DNA of 54,334 nt from CAKSQF01 sp051868045 (lineage in GTDB: Bacteria; Bacillota; Clostridia; Oscillospirales; CAG-272). The DNA is taken from contig JBJDZN010000078.1 of NCBI GenBank assembly GCA_051868045.1, forward strand, positions 1 through 54,334, given 5' to 3'. The translations under genes were made by a program, and so were the position numbers. The notes under the pieces are model-generated. The model made no database searches and was not told where the DNA came from. It saw only the letters and a list, made by a program, of their open reading frames with translations. Positions 8,186 to 16,376 of the stretch are shown in pieces (position 1 is the stretch's first letter; each line of letters begins with the position of its first letter).

Positions 8186-9151
8186 ATGTATTATTTCGGT
8201 ATTGACCTTGGCGGAACCAATATTGCCGCCGGAATCGTTGATGAAAACTATCATATTCTGAAGAAGGGCAGCATTCCTACCCTTGCTACCCGTCCCACCG
8301 ACGAGATTGCAAAGGATATGGCGGATCTGTGCCTGTCCCTTGCCAATGAAATGGGCATTTCGGTGTCCGACATTGAGGCTTGCGGAATCGCATCCCCCGG
8401 AACCTGCAACAGCGAGACCGGTGTTGTGGAATTTTCCAATAACATTCCCATGAATTTCTACCCTATGGTTGAGAAAGTCGGCGGCTATCTGGGCATGAAG
8501 AAGGTCTATCTTGACAATGATGCCAACGCAGCGGCACTGGCAGAGGCACTGGCAGGTGCGGCAAAGGGTGCCAAGAATGCCGTGATGGTTACGCTCGGCA
8601 CGGGCGTCGGCGGCGGAATCATTATCGACGGCAAGATCTATTCCGGCAGTAACCACGCCGGTGCGGAGCTTGGACATATGGTCATCGAGAAGGACGGCAA
8701 ACCCTGTACCTGCGGCAGAAGGGGCTGTTGGGAGGCATATTCTTCGGCAACCGGTCTGATCAACATGACCCGTGAGAAGATGCTGGAGACCAAGGACACC
8801 GTTATGTGGGAGCTTTGCGACTTCGATCTTGCCAGAATCAGCGGCAGAACGGCGTTCAATGCCATGAAGCTGCATTATGATAAGGCAGGCAAAGAGGTCT
8901 GCGACCGCTATATCTCTTACCTGGCAACCGGTATTGCCAATCTGATAAACATTTTCCAGCCTGAGGTGATCTGCATCGGCGGCGGTGTATGCAACGAGGG
9001 CGATCCCCTGTTCGTACCCCTTCGTGAGCAGGCGATGAAGGAGGACTTTGCCAGAAACGGAAACGTCCATCCCAGAATCGTCAAGGCAGCACTGGGCAAC
9101 GATGCCGGAATCATCGGTGCCGCTGCACTGGGTATGCCTCAGCAGGCATAA
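8186..9151 (+). CDS. ROK-family glucokinase
   Basis: Cytosolic sugar kinase that phosphorylates glucose or a related hexose with ATP at the entry to glycolysis. Of its 321 residues, the N-terminal phosphate loop is DLGGTNIAAG. The catalytic Asp112 is in LDNDANAAA, and the ROK zinc site is formed by His164 (ELGHM) with Cys174, Cys176 and Cys181 (CTCGRRGC). Glu183 in CWEAYSS is the usual sugar-binding residue. The second ATP motif is VTLGTGVGGG. Glucokinase (GlcK) is the likeliest role, but N-acylhexosamine or fructose kinase cannot be excluded. It is co-transcribed with mrnC. Confidence 0.9.
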   Translation: MYYFGIDLGGTNIAAGIVDENYHILKKGSIPTLATRPTDEIAKDMADLCLSLANEMGISVSDIEACGIASPGTCNSETGVVEFSNNIPMNFYPMVEKVGGYLGMKKVYLDNDANAAALAEALAGAAKGAKNAVMVTLGTGVGGGIIIDGKIYSGSNHAGAELGHMVIEKDGKPCTCGRRGCWEAYSSATGLINMTREKMLETKDTVMWELCDFDLARISGRTAFNAMKLHYDKAGKEVCDRYISYLATGIANLINIFQPEVICIGGGVCNEGDPLFVPLREQAMKEDFARNGNVHPRIVKAALGNDAGIIGAAALGMPQQA

Positions 9152-9276
9152 AGCAATTGTGACGGTTTGCGCCCGTGATGAATTTACCGTATGCCCGAAT
9201 GGGTCGATGCGGCAAAGGGGCAAAAGCCAATCTGCGTAAAACAGCAACGAAAATCGGACTGTCCGTAAAAATGAAG

Positions 9277-9328
9277 ACAGAGTCGGGAGTGGCGTTTTGA
9301 ACTGCTTCCGACTCTGTTTTTGATTTTT
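9277..9328 (+). terminator. Intrinsic terminator after the ROK kinase
   Basis: ACAGAGTCGG pairs with CCGACTCTGT across an imperfect inner stem, followed by TTTTTGATTTTT. Confidence 0.85.
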
Positions 9329-9350
9329 GACGGGTTACCTTTTTTTACCC

Positions 9351-9379
9351 TTGACATTGCTCCAAACCTGTGCTAAAAT
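9351..9379 (+). promoter_or_regulatory. Promoter of the CAP-domain protein gene
   Basis: TTGACA, 17-base spacer, TAAAAT preceded by TGC (extended -10). Confidence 0.8.
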
Positions 9380-9447
9380 AAAGGGGTCCGTTGAGACATC
9401 AATTTTTCGGCGGGAGCGTATTTCCGACCGGATGAAAGGAGTATTTT

Positions 9448-10791
9448 ATGAATAAACACAAGACTTTCACAAGATTTTCAGCACTGCTGTTGATCCTTTG
9501 TATGGCAGTCTCCATGCTTACGCCCGGCGTGTTGGCATCCGAGAGCGATGAGGTGACGGTAGACCTTGCCGTGACCTACGGTCAGACCGAGGCAAGATAC
9601 ATGCTGGAAATGGTAAACGAATTCCGAACCGGCGATGAGGCATGGGCATGGAACTCGGACAACACCGAGAAAGTGGAGTATCCGAATCTTTCCGGACTGG
9701 TCTATGACTATGAACTTGAGAAGATCGCCATGCAGCGTGCGGCGGAGATTGCGATCAGCTTCAGCCATACCCGCCCGGACGGAACTTCGTGCTGGACCGC
9801 CTATACCGGTGGTTATCGGTCGGTAGGAGAGAATATTGCCGCCGGATATGCAACGGCAGAAGCTGTATTTGAAGGATGGAAGGAGACAAACGAGTCCTAC
9901 AGCGGTCAGGGTCACCGGAGAAATATGTTGAACACCGGTTTCACGGCGATCGGTATCGGTCATGTGGTATATAACGGGGTTCATTACTGGGTTCAGGAAT
10001 TCAGAAGTCCCACATCTACGGCAACGGATGAAGGGGTCAACGATTCTGCCGCTACGGTGAAGGTGAATATTTCCGCCTCTCAAGCAAGCTCGCTGACTGC
10101 GGCAGTTTCCGAAAGTCAGATCAGCCTGAGCGTTGGGGATGAGATTGCGGCACCCTGTGCCAATGTGACCGCCGTCATGACAAACGGCTGGCCGAAAAAC
10201 ACCTTTTCACTTACTTCCACTGTCGATTGGAGCGTAGGGGATTCCACCATCCTTCAAGTGACTGACAATCAGACGCTGGTCGGCTTAAAGGCGGGAACTA
10301 CGACGCTCAGCGCAACGGTATTGGGTGAGACGTTGACGGTGGCGGTGACGGTGGACGCCGTTGTCCCCAAATTTTCTCTTGGAACGGTGAATGAAAGCAC
10401 AGGCACTCTTTCCACCGGCGACCATTCTGCCTTCCTGTCCACACGTTCTGACACGGAAAGCGGTACCTTCGATCTGCGGCTGATTCTGGTGTCTGAGGAA
10501 AGCCATATTCAGACAGGCGATGTCGTAGAGATTGTCTTTGACAGCGCGGAAACAGATCATACTTATCAGCGTACCATCTCCGATGAGTACATTCAGGGAA
10601 GCACGATGAAGCTCTATCAGCAGGTTTCTGCCGCCGGTGTGATCTACACCGCAGAGTCAGGCTGTGTGATTTATGGCGTGGTTGTCACTGGGATTCCCGC
10701 AAATGGTTTTGACTCGGTTACGGTGACCGTCTACCGTGACGGCGAAGCGATTGTCACCGGGACTGCCTCCTATGATGACATGATAAGATAA
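9448..10791 (+). CDS. Secreted CAP (SCP/PR1) domain protein with bacterial Ig-like region
   Basis: The 447-residue product begins with a signal peptide (hydrophobic LLLILCMAVSML, cleavage near VLA-SES). Residues ~45-190 form a CAP domain: SFSHTRPDG, SVGENIAAG and GHRRNML supply the His/Glu cavity residues. The motif also occurs in SafA/YkwD-type spore and cell-surface proteins. Residues ~210-310 look like a Big-type Ig repeat (LKAGTTTLSATVLGETLTVAVTV), and the last ~130 residues form a beta-rich region without a name I can give. The ATG at 9448 has GAAAGGAG ahead of it. It is a single transcription unit; the activity of such CAP domains is mostly unknown. Confidence 0.88.
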   Translation: MNKHKTFTRFSALLLILCMAVSMLTPGVLASESDEVTVDLAVTYGQTEARYMLEMVNEFRTGDEAWAWNSDNTEKVEYPNLSGLVYDYELEKIAMQRAAEIAISFSHTRPDGTSCWTAYTGGYRSVGENIAAGYATAEAVFEGWKETNESYSGQGHRRNMLNTGFTAIGIGHVVYNGVHYWVQEFRSPTSTATDEGVNDSAATVKVNISASQASSLTAAVSESQISLSVGDEIAAPCANVTAVMTNGWPKNTFSLTSTVDWSVGDSTILQVTDNQTLVGLKAGTTTLSATVLGETLTVAVTVDAVVPKFSLGTVNESTGTLSTGDHSAFLSTRSDTESGTFDLRLILVSEESHIQTGDVVEIVFDSAETDHTYQRTISDEYIQGSTMKLYQQVSAAGVIYTAESGCVIYGVVVTGIPANGFDSVTVTVYRDGEAIVTGTASYDDMIR

Positions 10792-10803
10792 TGTAGAAAA
10801 TCA

Positions 10804-10849
10804 AAATGCGTGTTGCAGAATGTCTCTGCAACACGCATTTGTTTTATTG
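10804..10849. terminator. Strong terminator hairpin between convergent units
   Basis: Perfect 16-bp stem AAATGCGTGTTGCAGA/TCTGCAACACGCATTT with a 5-base loop, followed by GTTTTATT on the plus strand. It lies nine bases past the stop of the minus-strand gene at 10858, so it probably terminates both. Confidence 0.9.
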
Positions 10850-10857
10850 TCGGGGGA

Positions 10858-11754
10858 TCAGACTTCGTTCCAGATTCTCTTCATGTTGGCGAAGGAAACC
10901 ATGGTACCGTAGTCGCATTCCTCCATGCCCTCATACTCCAGGAAGATGTTGCCGTCATAGCCGCTCTTCTTGATGGTGGACATGATGTCCCAGATGTCCA
11001 GATCGCCCTGAGCCAGGATGGAACCCCGCAGATAGCGTCCGTTGGAGGAACGGAACCAGCTGTTCTCGCAGTCGAACTGCGCCGCATCACCGGGATTGCG
11101 GTTCTCGGGACGGACGTAGAAGTCCTTCATGTGGATGGTCTTGGCAAAGCCGATCATCTTCTTGACGGCAATTTCGGGAATGTCGTCTACACAGATGTAG
11201 TTGCCCACGTCAAGCTGGTGTCCGAAGTTTTCCCGCTTGACCGAGGTCATGATCTGGCGGACCCGCTCGGAGCCGTTGGCATGGAAGCCGTGGTTCTCCA
11301 TGAGAATGGTCATGCCGTATTTGGCGGCATAGTCGCACAGTTCCTCATAAGCACCGATGATGACGGGAACCTCCTTTTCGAAGTTCTCGATGGTGTTTTC
11401 CGAAATGGGTCTGCGGAAGGAGGCAGAGTCTACACGGAAGGTGGGAATTCCCATTTCGTGGGCGGCGTCCATGTGCCGCTTGGCTCTTTCCATCTGCGCC
11501 GCATACTCCTCAGGGGTGATCAGAAGAAAGTTGGCGTTCAGGGAATAGTTTTCGATGGGGACTCCGGACTTTTCGGAGGCTTCCATCAGAGCTTTCCGTA
11601 CCTCGGGATCGGTGGAAATGTCAAATCCGAAGGGAACCAGTTCCACTACCTCTGCGCCGATTTCAACCAGACGGTTAAACGCCTGTACGGGAGTCAGTTC
11701 TCCGGAGCAGACCTTTCTGGTCAGACAATAAATAGATGTGCCGAATTTGGGCAT
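10858..11754 (-). CDS. Sugar phosphate isomerase/epimerase-like TIM-barrel protein (1)
   Basis: AP-endonuclease-2-type TIM barrel of 298 residues, the family that includes xylose isomerase-like, IolE/IolI and tagatose epimerase enzymes. Likely metal ligands are the Glu of LMENHGF, the Asp/His of HQLDVGN, His in IHMKDFYV and the final Glu of FLEYEG. It is the last gene of the five-gene minus-strand cluster that starts at 16191, separated from the preceding oxidoreductase by 89 bases that hold a perfect hairpin. The substrate is unknown; together with two Gfo/Idh/MocA dehydrogenases a keto-sugar or glycoside pathway is likely. Confidence 0.88.
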   Translation of the reverse strand: MPKFGTSIYCLTRKVCSGELTPVQAFNRLVEIGAEVVELVPFGFDISTDPEVRKALMEASEKSGVPIENYSLNANFLLITPEEYAAQMERAKRHMDAAHEMGIPTFRVDSASFRRPISENTIENFEKEVPVIIGAYEELCDYAAKYGMTILMENHGFHANGSERVRQIMTSVKRENFGHQLDVGNYICVDDIPEIAVKKMIGFAKTIHMKDFYVRPENRNPGDAAQFDCENSWFRSSNGRYLRGSILAQGDLDIWDIMSTIKKSGYDGNIFLEYEGMEECDYGTMVSFANMKRIWNEV

Positions 11755-11808
11755 TGAAAGTCATTCCTTTCCGTTCGTTTCATATTTTTTCATTTCATTT
11801 TCGCTTTC

Positions 11809-11832
11809 GTTTGTGCCGGAACCGGCACAAAC
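11809..11832 (-). repeat. Intercistronic hairpin with TGCCGG-AA-CCGGCA core
   Basis: Perfect 11-bp inverted repeat GTTTGTGCCGG/CCGGCACAAAC with a 2-base gap and no T-tract, lying between two genes of the catabolic cluster. A hairpin with the same core lies at 14822-14844. RNA processing or stability is more likely than termination. Confidence 0.6.
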
Positions 11833-11843
11833 TGACGGTTTTA

Positions 11844-12920
11844 TCAGATGTCCGTATGAATGGCATCGCCGGTGCGGGCGGATTCAAATGCCGCCTCCAT
11901 AACCCGCATAACCCGAAGGGCTTCTTCCGGCTTGATTTTCAATTCTGCGCCCTCGATGGCATCCACAAGCTGGAAATAGGTGGGGTCCAGATTGTCGGTC
12001 ACGTCGGTGGGAGCGGACAGCTCGATGGTCTCTACCGTGGAGGGATCCCGCTTTGCCATGGTCTTGGAGGGACCCGAACGGTCGGCGGGAATTTCCACCG
12101 TCCATTCATTCTGCGCCCGAAGAGGACGCACGATCCGACCGGCGCAGGACCAGTCGTCGATCTGAAGGGTACCGCCGGTTCCCAGAACGTACCATCTGGG
12201 ATGCAGGATGAAGTTGTTGGTGGATACCTCAATGTGGGCGGTCAGACCGTCGGACATTGTCATAGTCAGACGGAAATTGTCCTCCACCTCCGGGTAGTTG
12301 ATCGAGTACATCTTGCAGAAGACGTTTTTCACCTTCGCATCGCTCATGTAGAGAATCTGGTCGATGAGATGCACACCCCAGTCCAGCATCATGCCGCCGC
12401 CCTGAGCCTTGTTGCATCGCCAGCCTTCAGGCATTCCACGGGAGCCTTCCACACGGGATTCGATGACATAGGGTTTACCGATCAGCCCCGCCTCAAGCCG
12501 GCGGCGCATCAGGACATAGTCCCGGTTGACTCTGCGGTTCTGGTCAATAGTGAAGACCTTTCCGGTTTCCTTTGCCACAGCCATGACCTCCAGAAGCTCT
12601 TCCGACGACATGGTGACGGGCTTCTCGCACAGAACGTGCTTGCCATGACGGAGGGCATCCTTGCAGATTTCGGCGTGGGTTTCGTTGGTGGTGGCGACCA
12701 GTACGATGTCGATTTCGGGATCAGAAAGCAGTTCCTCCCGGGAGCTGTAGAGGAACAGCCCCTTTTCCTTTGCCGCATCCATGCGGGCGGGATTTATGTC
12801 AAAAACTCCCTTGATCCGCACTCTTGTGTTGCCTTTGGTCAGCTGGGTGTAATGATGACCTGCCATGCCGCCGAATCCGATCATGCCCAACTTGTAGATT
12901 TTTTGCGTTTCCATTTTCAA
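11844..12920 (-). CDS. Gfo/Idh/MocA family NAD(P)-dependent oxidoreductase (1)
   Basis: Dehydrogenase of the glucose-fructose oxidoreductase/inositol dehydrogenase family, 358 residues. The Rossmann dinucleotide loop is GFGGMAGHH near residues 15-23, the cofactor-positioning lysine is in LCEKPVTM, and the catalytic C-terminal helix carries MLDWGVHLIDQ (Asp and His of the D-x3-H-x2-D pattern). Such enzymes oxidise a ring hydroxyl of free or glycosidic sugars or inositols. It is fourth in the minus-strand cluster, 42 bases after the TIM-barrel gene at 12963. Confidence 0.9.
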   Translation of the reverse strand: MKMETQKIYKLGMIGFGGMAGHHYTQLTKGNTRVRIKGVFDINPARMDAAKEKGLFLYSSREELLSDPEIDIVLVATTNETHAEICKDALRHGKHVLCEKPVTMSSEELLEVMAVAKETGKVFTIDQNRRVNRDYVLMRRRLEAGLIGKPYVIESRVEGSRGMPEGWRCNKAQGGGMMLDWGVHLIDQILYMSDAKVKNVFCKMYSINYPEVEDNFRLTMTMSDGLTAHIEVSTNNFILHPRWYVLGTGGTLQIDDWSCAGRIVRPLRAQNEWTVEIPADRSGPSKTMAKRDPSTVETIELSAPTDVTDNLDPTYFQLVDAIEGAELKIKPEEALRVMRVMEAAFESARTGDAIHTDI

Positions 12921-12962
12921 GTACCTGTTTGTTTCTTATTTATAGGTTGAATCGGCGTAAAC

Positions 12963-13928
12963 TCAGAACCAATATGCCTTTCCTGCGGTTTCGCAGATCA
13001 AGACGTCCTTCAGGAAGGCAATGGCCTTCTCAAGACCTTCCTTGTTGGACATAAGCCCATCCTCGTGCTCGATGGAGATGGCTCCGTCGTAGCCCACGGT
13101 CTTGAGGGCGGAGATAATGCGGTTCCATTCCAGCTTGTCGTGACCGTAGCCCACGGTACGGAAGACCCATGCACGGTTCTCGATGTCGCCGTAGGACTTG
13201 GTGTCCAGAACACCGTTGACCTCTGTGTTTCGCTTGTCGATCAGGGTGTCCTTGGCGTGGAAGTGATAGATCGCACCCTTCAGTGCCTTGATCGCCGCCG
13301 CAGGATCAATGCCCTGCCAGAACAGATGGGAGGGATCGAAGTTGGCTCCGATGATGTCGCCGACGGCGGCACGGAGTCTTAAAAGGGTTTCGGGATTGTA
13401 GACCACGAAGGAGGGGTGCATCTCAAAGGCAATGTGCTTGATGTGGTGGCTCTCGGCGAATTTTGCCATATCCTTCCAGTAGGGGATGACCTTGGTGTTC
13501 CACTGCCAGTCGAGAATCTTCAGATTGTCGTCGGGCCAGGGGCAGACCACCCAGTTGGGGTAGATCGAGTTGTCGCAGTCGCCGGGGCAGCCGGAAAATC
13601 CGACTACGGTCTCAACACCCAGTGCCTCTGCGGCAAGGATGGCGTTGCGGAACTGACGGTCATAGTCTTCGGCAAGTTTGCGGTTGGGATGCAGGGGATT
13701 GCCGTGGCAGGAAATTGCCGAAATTTCAATGTCATACTTGTCGAGGAGTGCCCTGTAATTTTTCACTGCCTCGGGAGACGCCAACAATTCCTCAGGTTTC
13801 AGATGTGCGTTGCCGGGATAGCCGCCTGCGCCGATCTCGATCTGAGCCACACCCAGAGAGTGCAGATAACGGAGGGCGTCCTCAAAGGACATATCCGCCA
13901 GTACGGGATTCATAACACCCAGTTTCAT
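12963..13928 (-). CDS. Sugar phosphate isomerase/epimerase-like TIM-barrel protein (2)
   Basis: Second AP-endonuclease-2-type TIM barrel, 321 residues. The distinctive GFSGCPGDCD ... YPNWVVCPWPDD segment is shared with a subgroup found next to Gfo/Idh/MocA genes in gut and soil bacteria. Likely metal ligands are Glu in FEMHPSF, Asp/His in NFDPSHLFW, His in YHFHAKD and Glu in SIEHED. Distant relatives include the TIM-barrel subunit of C-glycoside deglycosidases acting on 3-keto glycosides, but I cannot assign that activity. It is the third gene of the cluster, starting 42 bases after the previous stop. Confidence 0.88.
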   Translation of the reverse strand: MKLGVMNPVLADMSFEDALRYLHSLGVAQIEIGAGGYPGNAHLKPEELLASPEAVKNYRALLDKYDIEISAISCHGNPLHPNRKLAEDYDRQFRNAILAAEALGVETVVGFSGCPGDCDNSIYPNWVVCPWPDDNLKILDWQWNTKVIPYWKDMAKFAESHHIKHIAFEMHPSFVVYNPETLLRLRAAVGDIIGANFDPSHLFWQGIDPAAAIKALKGAIYHFHAKDTLIDKRNTEVNGVLDTKSYGDIENRAWVFRTVGYGHDKLEWNRIISALKTVGYDGAISIEHEDGLMSNKEGLEKAIAFLKDVLICETAGKAYWF

Positions 13929-13970
13929 ATGCGTAATTCCTTTCGATTTGTCAGATTTTAGTGAAATCGG

Positions 13971-14798
13971 TCAGATGCCCAGCGAGCGCAGATACTCTCT
14001 GGACTGTCTTGCCGCCTCGATGGAGGAAAGTTCATAGGACTGATCCTGTTCGACAATCACATAGTCGATGCCCACGTCCTCGGCTGCGGCGAGAATGGCA
14101 GGGAAGTCCTGAAGTCCCTGTCCCACGGGAACGAAACGGAAGCCGTTGTCCTCCTTGGAAACAGGCTCGGATGTCTTGCCACTGTCGTCGATCAGGGCAT
14201 AAACCGGACCCTGTGCCATCTTCTTGCAGACAAAATCCTTCAGATGGAGGGTTTTCATCTTGCCGATGTATTTTCTGAGGAACTCGCAGGGATCCACCCC
14301 TGCATAGCGTACCCAGCAGGTATCCACTTCGCCCTCGATTTTGTCGCCCATGGCGGCATAAATCTGCTCCAGAATGGGCTTTCCGTCCATCATCTGGAAC
14401 TCGAAATCATGATTGTGATAGGTCAGACGGATGCCCGACTTTGCCAGCAGATCGCTGACCTTTTTGAACATCTCAATGGTGGACTCAAATCTGCCGTCCC
14501 GGTAGTTTTCAATGCCGTACCAGGGGATAGCGCAGTATTTTGCACCGATGGTGGTCAGATAGTCCACTGCCTCCTGACCCTGTTCCATGAAGAGATCGGG
14601 TCCCTGATGGACCGAAATGCAGACAAGACCAAGCTCATCCAGCATGGAGCGGACCTCTTTTGCGGTGTGACCGAAGTAACCGGCAAATTCAACGTAGTCA
14701 TAACCGATTTCCTTGACCGCCTTCAGCGTGCCGAAGAAATCCTTCTCCATTTCATCCCGAACCGAGTAGAGCTGGAGACCGACTTTGAATGGTTTCAT
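13971..14798 (-). CDS. Sugar phosphate isomerase/epimerase-like TIM-barrel protein (3)
   Basis: Third AP-endonuclease-2-type TIM barrel, 275 residues, starting KVGLQLYSVRDEM, a very common opening in this family. Metal-ligand segments are LTYHNHDFEF, GEVDTCWVRYAG, LHLKDF and VEQDQSY. It differs in sequence from the two others in the cluster, so the three are unlikely to be redundant copies. It is second in the operon, after the first oxidoreductase. The 211-base gap upstream contains two hairpins (14822-14844 and 14972-15002). Confidence 0.88.
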   Translation of the reverse strand: MKPFKVGLQLYSVRDEMEKDFFGTLKAVKEIGYDYVEFAGYFGHTAKEVRSMLDELGLVCISVHQGPDLFMEQGQEAVDYLTTIGAKYCAIPWYGIENYRDGRFESTIEMFKKVSDLLAKSGIRLTYHNHDFEFQMMDGKPILEQIYAAMGDKIEGEVDTCWVRYAGVDPCEFLRKYIGKMKTLHLKDFVCKKMAQGPVYALIDDSGKTSEPVSKEDNGFRFVPVGQGLQDFPAILAAAEDVGIDYVIVEQDQSYELSSIEAARQSREYLRSLGI

Positions 14799-14821
14799 AA
14801 ATATAACCCTACCTTTCCGCT

Positions 14822-14844
14822 TTTCTGCCGGAAACCGGCAGAAA
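14822..14844 (-). repeat. Intercistronic hairpin with TGCCGG-AAA-CCGGCA core
   Basis: Perfect 10-bp inverted repeat TTTCTGCCGG/CCGGCAGAAA with a 3-base loop, in the leader of the TIM-barrel gene that starts at 14798. It shares its core with the hairpin at 11809-11832. Confidence 0.6.
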
Positions 14845-14971
14845 GCAACCTGAAAATGATCCCAATTTTCTTTTCCATGGGAATCGGAAATTCTGATGAC
14901 CGTCAGAAATTTTCACAAGGCTTCCTTTCTTCCTGTGTATGGCAGAAACCCTGTTCCTGACGGAGTCTGAA

Positions 14972-15002
14972 ACAGGGCTTCGGGCGAAAACCGAAGCCCT
15001 GT
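14972..15002 (-). terminator. Hairpin just after the first gene of the catabolic operon
   Basis: Perfect 12-bp stem ACAGGGCTTCGG/CCGAAGCCCTGT with a 7-base loop, seven bases beyond the stop at 15010. The following bases on the minus strand (TTCAGACTCC) are poor in T. A leaky terminator or 3'-end-stabilising structure that lowers expression of the downstream genes is more likely than full termination. Confidence 0.5.
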
Positions 15003-15009
15003 CAAAGTT

Positions 15010-16191
15010 TTATACCTCGGGAATTTCGATTTCGATCTCGTGACCGCACTCGGAGGAGCGGACGATACCGTCGATGATTGCCTGATTGTACAGAATCTGA
15101 GAGGAGGGAACAGGAGAGGAGCCGCCATTCTTGATGGCATCCAGGAAGGAACGGATCTTGAGATAGAACTCGCCCTCACGGGTGTTCTCCAGCATGGGAA
15201 TTTCCCAGCAGACCTCAGTGGTGGAGTTGGGCAGTGTGCGGTAAATCTTCATGGGTCCGCCGATAGAGCCGTTCCAGCACTCGGTGGAAGGAATGCGCAG
15301 ACCTGCTTTGGTACCCAGAATCAGGGTATCGCCTGCGGTGTCCATGTTCATTGCCCAGGAAATACGGAAATCAAGGAAGATTCCGCCCTCCAGACGGATG
15401 AATCCGCCTGCGAAGTCGTCAACGCCGAACAGATCGGCGTACTCTGCGGGCTTGCCCTCAGCCGTCCAGTAGGAGGGATCCTTGCCGAAGTAGTCGGTCT
15501 TGAAGCCGGTCACGGTCAGGGGCTTCGGATAGCCCAGAGCATTCAGGCACATATCCAGCGAATAGCATCCGATGTCTGCCATGGCACCGATACCTGCGGT
15601 CTTTTCCTCGATGAAGGAGGTTCCGAAGGGGGTAGGAATGCCTCTGCGGCGACCGCCGCCGGTCTGGATGTAGTAAACCTTACCCAGCTCGCCCGACTGG
15701 ACGATTTTTTTCAGCATCTGCATGTTGGGATTGAACCGGGGCTGGAATCCGATGGACAGGATCTTGCCCGACTTCTTCTCGGCACGCATAACCTCAACCG
15801 CCTCGTCAACGGTAACGGTGAAGGGCTTCTCCAGAAGCACGTTCACTCCATGTTCCAGTGCGTCGATGGCGCAGGGAGCGTGCTGACGGTTGTAGGTGCA
15901 GATGGATACGGCATCCAGATCGGGCTCTGCCTCCAGCATTTCGTGACCGGAGAGATAGCAACGGCAGTCGGGATTGCCCCAGTCCTTCATGAACTGTGCT
16001 GCCTTTCCGGGAACCAGATCGGCGGCCGCAACGATCTCAACGTCGGGCATCTTTTTGTACTCCGACATATGGGCTCCTGCGATCCAGCCGGTTCCGATAA
16101 TGCCGACTTTCAGTTTTTTGTCGGCGGTGATGACCTTTTCCTGCTGGTTTTCCTTGAAAGCATCAAGGCTTGAAACGGTTTTTGCGCTCAT
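15010..16191 (-). CDS. Gfo/Idh/MocA family NAD(P)-dependent oxidoreductase (2)
   Basis: Second oxidoreductase of the cluster and its promoter-proximal gene, 393 residues. The dinucleotide loop is GIIGTGWIAGAHM near residue 31, the cofactor lysine is in LLEKPFTV, and the catalytic region is AMADIGCYSLDM, where the usual D-x3-H His is replaced by Tyr. Two ATGs are possible. I prefer 16191 over 16197 because AGGAG then has seven bases of spacing. Upstream lies the divergent AraC regulator gene, whose product probably controls this unit. Confidence 0.88.
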   Translation of the reverse strand: MSAKTVSSLDAFKENQQEKVITADKKLKVGIIGTGWIAGAHMSEYKKMPDVEIVAAADLVPGKAAQFMKDWGNPDCRCYLSGHEMLEAEPDLDAVSICTYNRQHAPCAIDALEHGVNVLLEKPFTVTVDEAVEVMRAEKKSGKILSIGFQPRFNPNMQMLKKIVQSGELGKVYYIQTGGGRRRGIPTPFGTSFIEEKTAGIGAMADIGCYSLDMCLNALGYPKPLTVTGFKTDYFGKDPSYWTAEGKPAEYADLFGVDDFAGGFIRLEGGIFLDFRISWAMNMDTAGDTLILGTKAGLRIPSTECWNGSIGGPMKIYRTLPNSTTEVCWEIPMLENTREGEFYLKIRSFLDAIKNGGSSPVPSSQILYNQAIIDGIVRSSECGHEIEIEIPEV

Positions 16192-16227
16192 AAACATTCT
16201 CCTTTTTTTGTATATTTTCTCCAGTAG

Positions 16228-16256
16228 TTGACTTTTTCAAAAAATTATAGTATAAT
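16228..16256 (+). promoter_or_regulatory. Promoter of the AraC-family regulator
   Basis: TTGACT, 17-base spacer, TATAAT, in the 185-base divergent region between the oxidoreductase operon and the regulator. No comparably good promoter is visible for the minus-strand operon, as expected if it needs activation. Confidence 0.75.
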
Positions 16257-16376
16257 ACTTTTCACAAGTCCATTATACCTTTTTGAAGATGGATTATCTA
16301 CCACTATCTTTACCATATCTTGAACAATTTTTACTTTTTGACTGGAATCAGAGAAAGAAGAGGCAGGGGGGTACGT

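Noticed and set aside
16251..16310. Minus-strand promoter for the catabolic operon from TATAAT/TATACT boxes
   Set aside because: Good -10 boxes exist, but none has a recognisable -35 at proper spacing; they overlap the araC promoter complement. I leave the operon promoter unassigned.
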